The notes under the pieces: model-generated
The model's input: the letters and a program-made list of their open reading frames with translations, nothing else
Databases searched by the model: none
What the model was told of the DNA's origin: nothing
Program-made: the position numbers and the translations under genes
Assembly: GCA_018402385.1 (NCBI GenBank)
Contig: JAGYJA010000008.1
Location: 1 to 64,000, forward strand
DNA length: 64,000 bases
Direction: 5' to 3'
From: Flavobacteriaceae bacterium
Lineage (GTDB): Bacteria; Bacteroidota; Bacteroidia; Flavobacteriales; Flavobacteriaceae
Part shown: positions 35,372 to 45,034 of the stretch, in pieces
Numbering within the stretch: position 1 is the stretch's first letter
Layout of the letters: each line of letters starts with the position of its first letter

Positions 35372-36733
35372 TTGAAACAAATATCCCATTCAGAAAGCTT
35401 AGGGAGCAAACCTATAGGAAAACTACTAATTCAGCAATCTGTGCCGGCTTCCATTGGGATTTTGGTCATGTCGCTGAATATTTTAGTGGACACCATTTTT
35501 GTGGGAAATTGGATTGGCTCTACCGCTATTGCAGCAATCAATGTGGTATTGCCTGTTTCCTTTTTTATTGCTGCATTGGGAATGTCAATCGGGATTGGCG
35601 GTTCTTCTATAATTTCAAGAGCGCTAGGAGCTAATGATAAAGGAAAAGCTTTAAAAACTTTTGGAAATCAGATTACCATTACCCTTTTATTAACCACATT
35701 GCTTGTGGGATTTGGTTTGTACTACATCAATGATTTAATACCCGCTTTTGGCGGAAAGGGGGCTATTTTTGAACCTGCAAAAATTTACTACCGTATCGTT
35801 CTATATGGTGTGCCTTTGCTCGCACTCTGTATGATGGGAAATACCGTAATAAGAGCTGAAGGCAAGCCCAAATTTGCCATGAACGCTATGATTATTCCTT
35901 CAGTGAGCAATCTGGTTTTGGATTACATTTTTATTTATCTCTTGGATATGGGAATGCACGGTGCCGCCTGGGCCACCACGATTTCTTATGGAATGTGTTT
36001 TGGGTATATTCTGTGGTTTTTTCTTTCAAAAAATTCTGAGTTGAAGATTCATTTTTCTCATTTTGGTCTGAATTTGCCAATTATTAAGGAGATTTCATCT
36101 TTAGGTTTTGTAACCCTTTCGCGTCAAGCGGTTGTGAGTATTACTTACCTGATTATGAACAATATTTTATTTGATTTGGGCGGTGAGTCATCAGTTGCTG
36201 TTTATGCGATTATTGGTAGAATGCTCATGTTTGCACTGTTCCCTGTTTTGGGCGTTACACAAGGGTTTTTGCCTATAGCTGGATATAATTATGGCGCAAA
36301 GCACCACAAGCGCGTGAAGGAAACAATCAATAAAGCTATTCTATATGCTGCTTTTTTAGGTCTTTTTGTTTTTGGATTTATCATGTTCTTTGCAGAAGAA
36401 ATCGTGATGGTTTTTACAGATGATGCCCGAGTTATTGCAGACACTCCCAATGCGATGCGATTGGTATTTGCTGCGATTCCTATTATAGCAGTTCAACTTA
36501 TTGGTGCTGCTTATTTTCAAGCGATTGGTAAAGCATTACCTGCTTTATTACTCACTTTGACACGGCAGGGGTTTTTCTTTATTCCGTTAGTTTTGATTTT
36601 ACCAAATTATTTTGGACAACTCGGCGTTTGGATTTCTTTTCCAATAGCAGATATTCTCTCCACCCTTGTTACAGCATATTATTTAAATAAAGAAGTGAGA
36701 TTAAATTTAAAATCACAATCTTCAACTGGTTAA
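35372..36733 (+). CDS. MATE family efflux transporter
   Basis: 453 residues with about twelve hydrophobic segments in two halves. The N-terminal SVPASIGILVMSLNILVDTI and the GSSIISRALGANDKGKA loop are typical of MATE proteins, which export cationic drugs or metabolites using Na+ or H+. A TTG start at 35372 is used because the first ATG falls inside the first membrane segment. It lies between hemH and hemJ on the same strand. Export of a porphyrin intermediate is possible but unproved. Confidence 0.9.
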   Translation: MKQISHSESLGSKPIGKLLIQQSVPASIGILVMSLNILVDTIFVGNWIGSTAIAAINVVLPVSFFIAALGMSIGIGGSSIISRALGANDKGKALKTFGNQITITLLLTTLLVGFGLYYINDLIPAFGGKGAIFEPAKIYYRIVLYGVPLLALCMMGNTVIRAEGKPKFAMNAMIIPSVSNLVLDYIFIYLLDMGMHGAAWATTISYGMCFGYILWFFLSKNSELKIHFSHFGLNLPIIKEISSLGFVTLSRQAVVSITYLIMNNILFDLGGESSVAVYAIIGRMLMFALFPVLGVTQGFLPIAGYNYGAKHHKRVKETINKAILYAAFLGLFVFGFIMFFAEEIVMVFTDDARVIADTPNAMRLVFAAIPIIAVQLIGAAYFQAIGKALPALLLTLTRQGFFFIPLVLILPNYFGQLGVWISFPIADILSTLVTAYYLNKEVRLNLKSQSSTG

Positions 36734-36772
36734 TAATTTGTAATTTTAACTTCCATACTATAAACATATTCT

Positions 36773-37315
36773 ATGCTTTATAATTACTTAAAAGCCCTCC
36801 ACCTAATTTTTGTGATTACTTGGTTTGCTGGGCTGTTTTATGTGGTAAGACTTTTTGTTTATCAAATTGAAGCTGCTCAAAAGCCTTCCCCGGAAAAAGA
36901 AATCATAGGTACTCAATTAAAGCTTATGACCAAGCGCCTTTGGTATATTATTACCTGGCCATCAATGATTCTTGCTGTGGGATTTGGGATTTGGTTGCTT
37001 TCAATCAGAGCCGTTTTAATTACTGATGTCTGGATGCAAGTCAAACTTGGTTTTGTGCTTTTTTTAATTATTTACCACTTTATTTGCCACCGTTATTTTA
37101 AACAACTACAAAATGATCTTGTAAAACACTCGTCTAATTTTATGCGTATCTTTAACGAGGGCGCCACCGTTGTTTTATTTGCGGTTGTTTTTTTGGTAAA
37201 TTTCAGATACTCTATTGATTGGGTTTATGGTACTGTGGGGCTTATCCTTTTTTCAATTTTAATAATGATGGGTTATAAAATTTATAAATACATAAGAGAA
37301 AAAAATGGAGAATAG
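36773..37315 (+). CDS. hemJ: Protoporphyrinogen IX oxidase, HemJ type
   Basis: 180 residues with four membrane segments. The HemJ/UPF0093 signature HLIFVITWFAGLFYVVRLFV begins at the conserved histidine near residue 10, and KRLWYIITWPSM and the H-x-x-C-H segment (YHFICHRYF) follow. It oxidises protoporphyrinogen IX to protoporphyrin IX in the inner membrane, feeding HemH. Its location 40 nt after the MATE gene and near hemH supports the assignment over a generic CopD-like protein. Confidence 0.88.
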   Translation: MLYNYLKALHLIFVITWFAGLFYVVRLFVYQIEAAQKPSPEKEIIGTQLKLMTKRLWYIITWPSMILAVGFGIWLLSIRAVLITDVWMQVKLGFVLFLIIYHFICHRYFKQLQNDLVKHSSNFMRIFNEGATVVLFAVVFLVNFRYSIDWVYGTVGLILFSILIMMGYKIYKYIREKNGE

Positions 37316-37363
37316 GCGTGGCTCATTCTTTGATGGTGTATTTTACATTCTAAATAATCTCAA

Positions 37364-38842
37364 ATGCTTAAAAGTCTTTTAAAAAGTAAAAGTTCACTTC
37401 GAACAAAGATTTTTCTTTCTATGATAGTTCTCGTTTTGGGAGCTTCCATATTGATTGCTTTGGCTACCATCTATCAATACAATCAAGACTCCCTTCAATA
37501 TCACAAAGAGCGACTGGATCGTAAAGAAGACCAAATAAGGGCAAGTATAAACTATGAACTTAGAAAAACTTCTTATGAGGTTGTTACTGAAAACATTCCG
37601 TTAATTTTTAAAGATAAAATTTATGAAATTCAGGATATTCATAACATGGAAGTATCCCTTTTTGATTTAAAAGGAACGGTTTTAAAATCCTCTCGAGCAT
37701 CTTTTTTTGAAAAACCTTCAGGGGCAATTAATGAAGAAGTTTTAAATGCACTTAGAGGATCATCAACAAAAAAACATGTGGTTCGGTTTGAAGAAGGGGG
37801 TAAAAAGTATCGTTCATCATATTCTTATATAACTGACAATTACTTCAAACCACTTGCGATTCTCAATTTGCCTTATATTGAAGAAGACAATTTTATAACC
37901 CGGGAGCTTAGAAAATTTTTATTCCGTTTGGCACAAGTGTATCTTTTTATGATGGCAATCGCCATTTTATTATCTTACTTGTTATCTAAGCAAATTACAA
38001 AACCGTTAAAAACAATAAGTGAGAAAATAAAGAAAACCCGTCTTGACACCTCCAATAAAAAAATTGAAATTGGGCAGGCAAGTGAAGAAATTTCAACGCT
38101 TGTTAACGCATATAACAATATGATTGATGAACTTGAGAGTAGTGCTGCTGCGCTTGCTACAAATGAAAGGGAATCTGCCTGGCGCGAAATGGCTAAACAA
38201 GTCGCGCATGAGATTAAAAACCCCTTAACGCCAATGCGATTAACCGTGCAAAGCTTTGAAAGAAAATTTGACAATAGTGACCCCAATAATTCAGAAAAAG
38301 TAAAAGAATTTACTCAGTCTTTAACTCAACAAATTGACACGATGAGTGCTATTGCTTCTGCTTTTTCAACATATGCCAATATGCCTGCTCAAAAAGATGA
38401 AACGCTTGACCTTATTGAGATCACAAAGCTAGCATTGGATATTTTTAACGAAGAGTACATTATTTTTAATTCTAATGAAAAGGAAATCATTGTAAAACTT
38501 GACAGGGTACAACTTATAAGGGTTGTAACAAACCTTGTGAAAAATGCCACCCAATCTGTTGACGAATCGAACAACCCAAGAGTTGAGGTTAAAGTGTTTT
38601 CTAATAAAGAGTCTGCTATTATTGAAGTATCAGATAACGGAGCGGGAATCCCTGATGAAAATAAAGAGCGAATATTTGAGCCCAAATTTACCACAAAAAG
38701 CAGCGGAATGGGTCTGGGTCTGGCTATGGTAAAAAGTATTATTGAAAACTATAAAGGAAAAATTTCGCTGAAATCTGAAGTTGATATTGGCTCTGTTTTT
38801 ACAGTAGAATTTCCTAAATTTAACAATTCAAACATAAAATAA
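37364..38842 (+). CDS. Membrane sensor histidine kinase
   Basis: 492 residues. Transmembrane helices at about 16-37 and 193-212 enclose a periplasmic sensor domain. HAMP (about 212-265) precedes the HisKA box with phospho-acceptor H282 (QVAHEIKNPLTPM, an NtrY-like H-box) and an HATPase domain with N (VTNLVKNATQS), G1 (DNGAGIP) and G2 (GMGLGLAMVK) boxes. No response regulator gene is adjacent, so it is an orphan here. It is followed by the crotonase gene after 7 nt. Confidence 0.95.
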   Translation: MLKSLLKSKSSLRTKIFLSMIVLVLGASILIALATIYQYNQDSLQYHKERLDRKEDQIRASINYELRKTSYEVVTENIPLIFKDKIYEIQDIHNMEVSLFDLKGTVLKSSRASFFEKPSGAINEEVLNALRGSSTKKHVVRFEEGGKKYRSSYSYITDNYFKPLAILNLPYIEEDNFITRELRKFLFRLAQVYLFMMAIAILLSYLLSKQITKPLKTISEKIKKTRLDTSNKKIEIGQASEEISTLVNAYNNMIDELESSAAALATNERESAWREMAKQVAHEIKNPLTPMRLTVQSFERKFDNSDPNNSEKVKEFTQSLTQQIDTMSAIASAFSTYANMPAQKDETLDLIEITKLALDIFNEEYIIFNSNEKEIIVKLDRVQLIRVVTNLVKNATQSVDESNNPRVEVKVFSNKESAIIEVSDNGAGIPDENKERIFEPKFTTKSSGMGLGLAMVKSIIENYKGKISLKSEVDIGSVFTVEFPKFNNSNIK

Positions 38843-38849
38843 TAGGCGA

Positions 38850-39632
38850 ATGAATTATGAAAATCTTCTTATTTCGACAAAGGATGGAATTACAACGATA
38901 ACTATCAACCGGCCATCAAAGCTCAATGCATTAAACTCTCAAACCATTAAGGAGTTACATTCAGCTCTTAAAGTTTGTGAGCTTGACAAAGAAACAAAGG
39001 TGATCATTTTAACAGGGAGTGGTGAAAAGGCTTTTGTTGCAGGAGCAGATATCAGCGAATTTGCATCTTATTCAGTAAAGGAAGGAAAAAAACTTGCTGC
39101 TCTCGGGCAACAATTGCTATTTGATTTTCTTGCAAACCTTTCAACTCCTGTTATTGCTGCTGTTAATGGTTTTGCATTGGGCGGTGGTCTTGAACTGGCC
39201 ATGGCAGCTCATTTTAGAATTGCAAGCGAAAATGCAAAAATGGGACTTCCTGAAGTCTCTCTCGGAGTGATTCCGGGTTATGGGGGTACTCAAAGACTGC
39301 CTCAGCTGGTGGGTAAAGGTCGTGCTTTAGAGTTCATTATGACTGCCGGAATGATTGATGCTAAACAAGCATTAGATTATGGCTTGGTCAATCATGTCAC
39401 TTCACAAGAGGAACTGCTTCCACTCGCACAAAGCATTGCTCAAAAGATTATGAAAAACTCAACAGTAGCTATTGCGGCTGCAATAAGAGCAGTAAACGCA
39501 AATTATACTGATGGCATCAATGGTTTTGCAGTTGAAATCGAAGAATTTGGCGACTGTTTTGGAACTGCAGATTTTCAAGAGGGTACTACGGCATTTTTAG
39601 AAAAAAGAAAAGCAAATTTCCCGGGAAAGTAA
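38850..39632 (+). CDS. Enoyl-CoA hydratase/isomerase (crotonase family)
   Basis: 260 residues. The oxyanion-hole residues lie in FVAGADISEF and ALGGGLELAMAA; the two catalytic glutamates of true hydratases are visible in GLPEVSLGVIPGYGGTQRL and nearby. It hydrates trans-2-enoyl-CoA to 3-hydroxyacyl-CoA in fatty acid or amino acid degradation. Adjacent to the histidine kinase, with a 7-nt gap, but no functional link is evident. Confidence 0.92.
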   Translation: MNYENLLISTKDGITTITINRPSKLNALNSQTIKELHSALKVCELDKETKVIILTGSGEKAFVAGADISEFASYSVKEGKKLAALGQQLLFDFLANLSTPVIAAVNGFALGGGLELAMAAHFRIASENAKMGLPEVSLGVIPGYGGTQRLPQLVGKGRALEFIMTAGMIDAKQALDYGLVNHVTSQEELLPLAQSIAQKIMKNSTVAIAAAIRAVNANYTDGINGFAVEIEEFGDCFGTADFQEGTTAFLEKRKANFPGK

Positions 39633-39708
39633 TTTTATTAGATTTAATAGCCTTAAAAATTTAAGATAAAATTAACTATATTTAGGCTTTATTTCAAAAC
39701 AAGCCAAT

Positions 39709-41028
39709 ATGAAGTCTCACTATTGTTTAGTTAGTATTTGTTTACTTTTTTTGGTTTCTTGTACAAAAGACACCTCTTTTAAAAATCAAGTTTTTGGTAC
39801 TGCAGACCTAAATCACGCTAACAGAACTCTTCTTGAGGTAGCTATGGAAGATACATTTCCGCCCCCGGTTGCCTCAAGAGTTTATGTTTACCCTCACATC
39901 GCTCAATATATCACATTGCAAAGGTTTTATCCAGATAGTCTTCAAGACATCAGCAACAAACTTAATGGTTTAGAATCCATTTCTGATATTGATAAAACAC
40001 ATGTAAACCCTGAACTTGCTGCAATACTTTCCTTCTGTATTATTGCAAAAAAGGTGGTCTTTTCAGAACATCTTATCGAGGAGTTAAAAAATGAGTTTAT
40101 TGACAAAGCCAAAAAAGAAAAATTGAGTGAAACTGTTATAAATGCTTCTATAACTTACGCCGAGAATATATCAGGACATGTTTCAAAATGGATTGACAAG
40201 GACAATTATATTCAAACCCGCACATTTGATCGATTTACAAGCACAAAAAAACCTGAAAACTGGAGAGAAACACCTCCGGATTATATTGAAGCACTGGAAC
40301 CCTTTTGGGATGAAATAAGACCTCTTGTGATTGATAGCGCATCTATTTATTTAGCAAAAGCACCACCTGTTTATCAAACAACTAAAGACTCAGAATTTTA
40401 CAAAATGGTCTATGAAGTATATGAGGAGTCAACTCAAAGACTTGATAGCACAAAGGTTGCAACTGCTTGGTTTTGGGACGACAATCCTAATACAACTATT
40501 CATCAAGGTCATCTAGTAGCTGTTATTCACAAAATAGCTCCACCGGGCCATTGGTTGAATATTATACATCAAATAACTGAGAAAGAAAACAGTAGTCTCT
40601 TTAAAACTTCTAAAGCTTATACTTATACAGCTACTGCTATGTTTGATGCAATCATTTCATGCTGGCATGAAAAATTCAAAACAGACCTAGTGAGGCCGGT
40701 AACTTACATTCAAGAATACATTGATGTAGAATGGAAGCCGGTAATACAAACACCCCCTTTTCCTGAATATACTAGTGGTCACAGTGCAATTTCAGCCTCT
40801 GCTGCAGGAGTTTTAAATAATATTTTTGGAAAAACATTCACTTTTACAGACAATACAAATGAGCTTTTTAATGCCGGAACAAGAACTTATTCCTCTTTTG
40901 ATGAAGCAGCTTGGGAAGTTAGTTTAAGCAGATTTTATGGGGGTATTCACTATATGATTGGTGTTGAAGAAGGAAACAAACAAGGTTACTTTATAGCCAA
41001 TAAAATACTAGAAAAGTTTAAAAATTAA
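39709..41028 (+). CDS. Vanadium-dependent haloperoxidase-like lipoprotein (PAP2 superfamily)
   Basis: 439 residues. Lipoprotein signal with lipobox LVSC (Cys18). The vanadate/phosphate pocket of the VHPO/PAP2 superfamily is complete: K324 and R329 (KTDLVRP), S356-G-H358 (TSGHSAIS) and R408 with H414 (SRFYGGIHY). The acidic residue that often follows the last His is replaced by a Gly-Val-Glu stretch. It should be a surface or periplasmic enzyme, either oxidising halide with H2O2 or acting as a phosphatase; sequence alone does not decide. It is 4 nt upstream of the giant VCBS/ASPIC lipoprotein. Confidence 0.85.
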   Translation: MKSHYCLVSICLLFLVSCTKDTSFKNQVFGTADLNHANRTLLEVAMEDTFPPPVASRVYVYPHIAQYITLQRFYPDSLQDISNKLNGLESISDIDKTHVNPELAAILSFCIIAKKVVFSEHLIEELKNEFIDKAKKEKLSETVINASITYAENISGHVSKWIDKDNYIQTRTFDRFTSTKKPENWRETPPDYIEALEPFWDEIRPLVIDSASIYLAKAPPVYQTTKDSEFYKMVYEVYEESTQRLDSTKVATAWFWDDNPNTTIHQGHLVAVIHKIAPPGHWLNIIHQITEKENSSLFKTSKAYTYTATAMFDAIISCWHEKFKTDLVRPVTYIQEYIDVEWKPVIQTPPFPEYTSGHSAISASAAGVLNNIFGKTFTFTDNTNELFNAGTRTYSSFDEAAWEVSLSRFYGGIHYMIGVEEGNKQGYFIANKILEKFKN

Positions 41029-41032
41029 ATGA

Positions 41033-44000
41033 ATGAAACGATTTATATATTTACTTTTTCTTGCCTTCCTTTTAACTGGATGTAAAAAAAATGAAGAAAG
41101 ATCATTTAGCGACACAAATGAAAAAACTGTTGCCCTTTTTGAATATTTGAACAGTTCTCAAACAGGTATCAACTTTGAAAACACAATAAAAGAGTCTGAA
41201 CGTTTTAACTTTTTACTCTATGAATACTTATACAATGGCGGTGGGGTTTCCATTGGTGATCTTAATAATGACGGTTTACCAGATATTTATTTTTCAGGAA
41301 ATATGTTCTCAAACAAACTGTATCTCAATCAAGGGGATTTCAAGTTTGTTGATATAACCGAAAGTGCCGGAGTTGATGGAGGCAGTGGGTTTAAAACAGG
41401 TGTCACAATGGTCGATATCAATAATGACGGGCTTCTTGATATCTATGTAAGCAAATCTGCCATTCCCAATGCCGACCTGAGGCGCAATGTACTTTATATA
41501 AATAATGGCGACTTGACTTTTACAGAACGTGCTGCTGAATATGGACTTGATGATGCGGGATACTCTGTTCAAGCCTATTTCTTTGATATGGATGGCGATG
41601 GTGATTTGGACGTATATGTTTTGAATCATCCCTCAGATTTTAGAGACACAAATTCAATTAAAATCACTCAAAATGAAAAAGGAGAGTTAGCTCTCGCAGA
41701 AGCAGAGACCTATGAGTTTTTTTCAGACAGGCTATACCAAAACAACGCAAATACTTTTACTGATATTTCCAAAGAAGCAGGAGTGCTTAATTATTCCTTT
41801 GGACTTAGTGCGGTAATTGGTGACTTTAACCAAGATGGACTGCCTGATATTTATGTCGCAAATGATTATGTGAAACCAGATCAGCTCTTAATCAACCAGG
41901 GAGATAATACTTTTGTAGATCAACTTGATGATTACTTTAGCAGCACTTCCTTTTCTTCAATGGGTTCAGATTTTGCTGATATCAACAACAATGGGTGTTT
42001 TGATTTGGTGACTTTGGATATGCTTCCATCTGAAAACTACCGTCGCAAAATGATGTCAATGGCACAAAACTATGATAAGTTTGAAAAAATGGTGACCTAT
42101 GATTTGGGTGTCCAATACCCCACAAATGTTTTACAAATTAACTCATGCGTGGGACCTTTTTCAAACATCGCCTATATGAATGATGTGGCTCTTACAGAAT
42201 GGAGCTGGAGTGTTTTATTGGCAGATTTTGACAATGATGGACTCAAAGATATCCACATAACAAATGGTTACACAAGAGATATCACAAACAATGATTACGC
42301 GAGGTATGAGATGGATCAATTACAAAAAAAACTCAATGCTGGTGAAATCACATTAACTCAATGGATAGAGGAAATACCAAGCAACCCTGTACCATCAGTT
42401 TTTTTTAACAACCTTGGTGAAAATAAATTTCAAAATGTATCATCAAGCTGGGACAGTGGTCCACCATTATTTTCAAATGGTTCTGCTTATGCAGACTTAA
42501 ACAACAATGGCTATCTGGATCTTGTTGTGAATAATGTCAATGCACCCGCTTTTATAATGAAAAATAAGGGTGCTGAATTAATTAAAAATAATTTTCTTTC
42601 TATTGAGTTAAATTACAATGAAACGTCAACAAATATAGGTACAAAAGTAAAAGCTCATTTGTCAAACGGGACCATACTCACAGAGCAATACAATCCCACA
42701 CGCGGCTTTTTATCTTCCTCACAACACCGGCTGCATTTTGGCATCAAAGAAGGGCTTCAAATTGATCAAATCGAAATTATCTGGCCAGATAAATCCTTGC
42801 AGACAATCAAAAATCCCGAGTTAAATCAAATTGTTAAAGTATCAAAAAGCCCGGCCGACACTTTTAAGTCTCCAATAACTGAATTCAGCTATTTTGAGGA
42901 CGTTTCAAACAAGCTTCCAAAAGAAGCATTTCACATTGAAAATGATTTTATAGACTTTAAAAGGGAAGCCCTGTTATATCATAAATACAGTGAAGAAGGA
43001 CCGGGTATTGCAGTGGAAGATATCAATGGTGACGGCTTGGATGATATCTATTTGGGAGGCGCGATGGGGTTTGCACCAAAATTATTTATTCAAAATAGTA
43101 ACGGTTCATTCTCTCCAAAAAGAGTGCCTGATTTTGAATCAGATAAAGAACACGAAGACGTAAGCGCCGTTTTTTTTGATGCAAACGGAAACGGGTTTTT
43201 AGATTTATATGTGGTAAGCGGTGGCAACGAGCGATTGGCAAACGACCCCTTTTATCAAGACAGACTCTATTTAAACGACGGTAAAGGAAACTTCAAAAGA
43301 GCAAAAGATGCTTTACCAGAATTTTACTCAAGTGGTGGAATTGTAAAAGCTCATGATATTGATGGCGATGGTCAATTGGATCTTTTTGTGGGAGGAAGAG
43401 TTACACCCGGAAGAAATCCAGAAACACCGCCCAGTTTTCTTTTAAAGAATAACAATGGCAAGTTTACAGATGTCACTTCCCAATGGTCAGAAAACCTGGA
43501 GAGAATTGGAATGGTGACTGATGCAGCATTTGCTGATTTAGATAAAGACGGCATTAAAGAGCTCATCATAACCGGAGAGTGGATGCCGGTAACAGTATTT
43601 AAATTCCAAAATGGAAAATATCAAAACAGAACTCAAAATTTAGGCTTGGCTGACAAAACCGGATGGTGGTACACTTTGCTGGTAGAAGATGTTACCGGTG
43701 ACGGCTACCCTGATATCATTGCTGGAAATAAAGGCTTAAACTCTATGATTAAAGCCTCATCATCACAACCTGTTTCAATTTACTATAAAGATTTTGACAA
43801 TAATGGGAGTCTGGACGGTATTCTCACTCATTATGATGGTGGCGTGAGTTATCCGTTGCTCAATCGGGACAGGTTGCTCACTCAAATGATTATGCTCAGA
43901 AAGCGCTTTACTCGTTATGACCCTTATGCTCGCGCAACAATTAACGATATTTTTACAGCAGAAGAACTTCAGGATGTCAAGAAACTGGACGCTAATCATT

Positions 44001-44365
44001 TTGAGCACACCATTTTTGTGAATAATAAAGGAGCAGATTTTACACCTAAAACACTGCCCACAGAAACTCAAATTTCAGTAATGAAATCCATTCAGACAAT
44101 AGATATAAATAAAAATGGTAAAAAGGATTTGATTGTGGGAGGTAATTTTTTTGGAACAGATGCTGAATTTGGTCGTTATGATGCTTCCATTGGCAGTTTA
44201 TTGTTGGGTGATGGTACCGGTGCTTTTGATGCTGTAAATCCATCAGAGAGTGGACTCATTATACCCGGAAATGTCTATCATATTGTACCCATAACTATTG
44301 CCGGTGAAGCTCATTTTTGGGTTGTTAGAAATGATGATAAAAGCAGTTTGATTAAAGTAAAGTAG
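41033..44365 (+). CDS. Giant VCBS-repeat lipoprotein with ASPIC/UnbV domain
   Basis: 1110 residues. Lipoprotein signal (LLTGC, Cys near 17). The first VCBS/FG-GAP beta-propeller (about 70-515) is built of repeats with the D-x-N-x-D-G-x-x-D calcium motif (GDLNNDGLPDIYFSG, DINNDGLLDIYVSK, FDMDGDGDLDVYVLN). The ASPIC/UnbV domain follows (about 530-605; IGTKVKAHL...LHFGI). A second propeller (about 655-1090; DINGDGLDDIYLGGA, DIDGDGQLDLFVGG) completes it. It probably binds a surface ligand or partner. The 4-nt spacing to the haloperoxidase-like gene indicates that the two work together. Confidence 0.9.
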   Translation: MKRFIYLLFLAFLLTGCKKNEERSFSDTNEKTVALFEYLNSSQTGINFENTIKESERFNFLLYEYLYNGGGVSIGDLNNDGLPDIYFSGNMFSNKLYLNQGDFKFVDITESAGVDGGSGFKTGVTMVDINNDGLLDIYVSKSAIPNADLRRNVLYINNGDLTFTERAAEYGLDDAGYSVQAYFFDMDGDGDLDVYVLNHPSDFRDTNSIKITQNEKGELALAEAETYEFFSDRLYQNNANTFTDISKEAGVLNYSFGLSAVIGDFNQDGLPDIYVANDYVKPDQLLINQGDNTFVDQLDDYFSSTSFSSMGSDFADINNNGCFDLVTLDMLPSENYRRKMMSMAQNYDKFEKMVTYDLGVQYPTNVLQINSCVGPFSNIAYMNDVALTEWSWSVLLADFDNDGLKDIHITNGYTRDITNNDYARYEMDQLQKKLNAGEITLTQWIEEIPSNPVPSVFFNNLGENKFQNVSSSWDSGPPLFSNGSAYADLNNNGYLDLVVNNVNAPAFIMKNKGAELIKNNFLSIELNYNETSTNIGTKVKAHLSNGTILTEQYNPTRGFLSSSQHRLHFGIKEGLQIDQIEIIWPDKSLQTIKNPELNQIVKVSKSPADTFKSPITEFSYFEDVSNKLPKEAFHIENDFIDFKREALLYHKYSEEGPGIAVEDINGDGLDDIYLGGAMGFAPKLFIQNSNGSFSPKRVPDFESDKEHEDVSAVFFDANGNGFLDLYVVSGGNERLANDPFYQDRLYLNDGKGNFKRAKDALPEFYSSGGIVKAHDIDGDGQLDLFVGGRVTPGRNPETPPSFLLKNNNGKFTDVTSQWSENLERIGMVTDAAFADLDKDGIKELIITGEWMPVTVFKFQNGKYQNRTQNLGLADKTGWWYTLLVEDVTGDGYPDIIAGNKGLNSMIKASSSQPVSIYYKDFDNNGSLDGILTHYDGGVSYPLLNRDRLLTQMIMLRKRFTRYDPYARATINDIFTAEELQDVKKLDANHFEHTIFVNNKGADFTPKTLPTETQISVMKSIQTIDINKNGKKDLIVGGNFFGTDAEFGRYDASIGSLLLGDGTGAFDAVNPSESGLIIPGNVYHIVPITIAGEAHFWVVRNDDKSSLIKVK

Positions 44366-44367
44366 AT

Positions 44368-45030
44368 TTAGACTTCACCTGCCCATTCACTATAAAATTG
44401 GTTTAAATAGCTTTCCATAAAAAGGTGCCTTTCTTGGGCAATTCTTTTTCCGGTTTCAGTATTCATTAGGTCTTTAAGAAGCAACAGTTTTTCATAAAAA
44501 TGGTTGATGGTAGGCGCCGTTGAGTTCTTGTATTCTTCTTTGGTTAAATGCAAATTGGGTTTGATTTTGGGGTCATAAAGCTTTCGGTTTTTATAGCCTC
44601 CATAATGAAAGGCCCTTGCGATTCCAATAGCTCCAATGGCATCCAGCCGATCAGCATCTTGAACGATCGCAAGCTCAATTGAATAAAAGTTTTTAGGCTC
44701 ATTTCCACCCTTAAATGAAATGTTCTCAATAATTTTTACCACATGTTCAACAATTTCTGATGGGGTATTTTCTTTTTCTAAAAATGCTTTCGCTACAGCA
44801 GGCCCCACGGTTTCATCACCATGATAAAATTTACTGTCTGCAATATCATGTAGCAATGCAGCTAATTCAACTACCAGCTGATTACAGTTTTCGCCCTGAG
44901 CAATCAAAATACTGTTTTTATAGACACGCTCAATGTGAAACCAATCGTGGCCGCCTTCTGCATTTTTCAAGGTTTCTTTTACAAATTGAATTGTTTTTTC
45001 AACAAGTGATGAGGTTTGTTTAGTGCGCAT
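44368..45030 (-). CDS. HD-domain phosphohydrolase (YedJ-like)
   Basis: 220 residues. Metal ligands: H in GGHDWFHIERV, HD in LLHDIADSKF, and a distal D in IVQDADRLDAIGAIGIARAF, the hallmark of the YedJ subgroup. It probably hydrolyses a small phosphorylated metabolite or nucleotide; the substrate is unknown. Its stop codon is 2 nt from that of the convergent VCBS gene. It lies 4 nt after the acyltransferase gene on the same strand. Confidence 0.88.
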   Translation of the reverse strand: MRTKQTSSLVEKTIQFVKETLKNAEGGHDWFHIERVYKNSILIAQGENCNQLVVELAALLHDIADSKFYHGDETVGPAVAKAFLEKENTPSEIVEHVVKIIENISFKGGNEPKNFYSIELAIVQDADRLDAIGAIGIARAFHYGGYKNRKLYDPKIKPNLHLTKEEYKNSTAPTINHFYEKLLLLKDLMNTETGKRIAQERHLFMESYLNQFYSEWAGEV

Positions 45031-45034
45031 CGTT

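Noticed and set aside
35372..35380. ATG start for the MATE gene
   Set aside because: The nearest in-frame ATG falls inside the first membrane helix; the TTG at 35372 keeps the full N-terminus.
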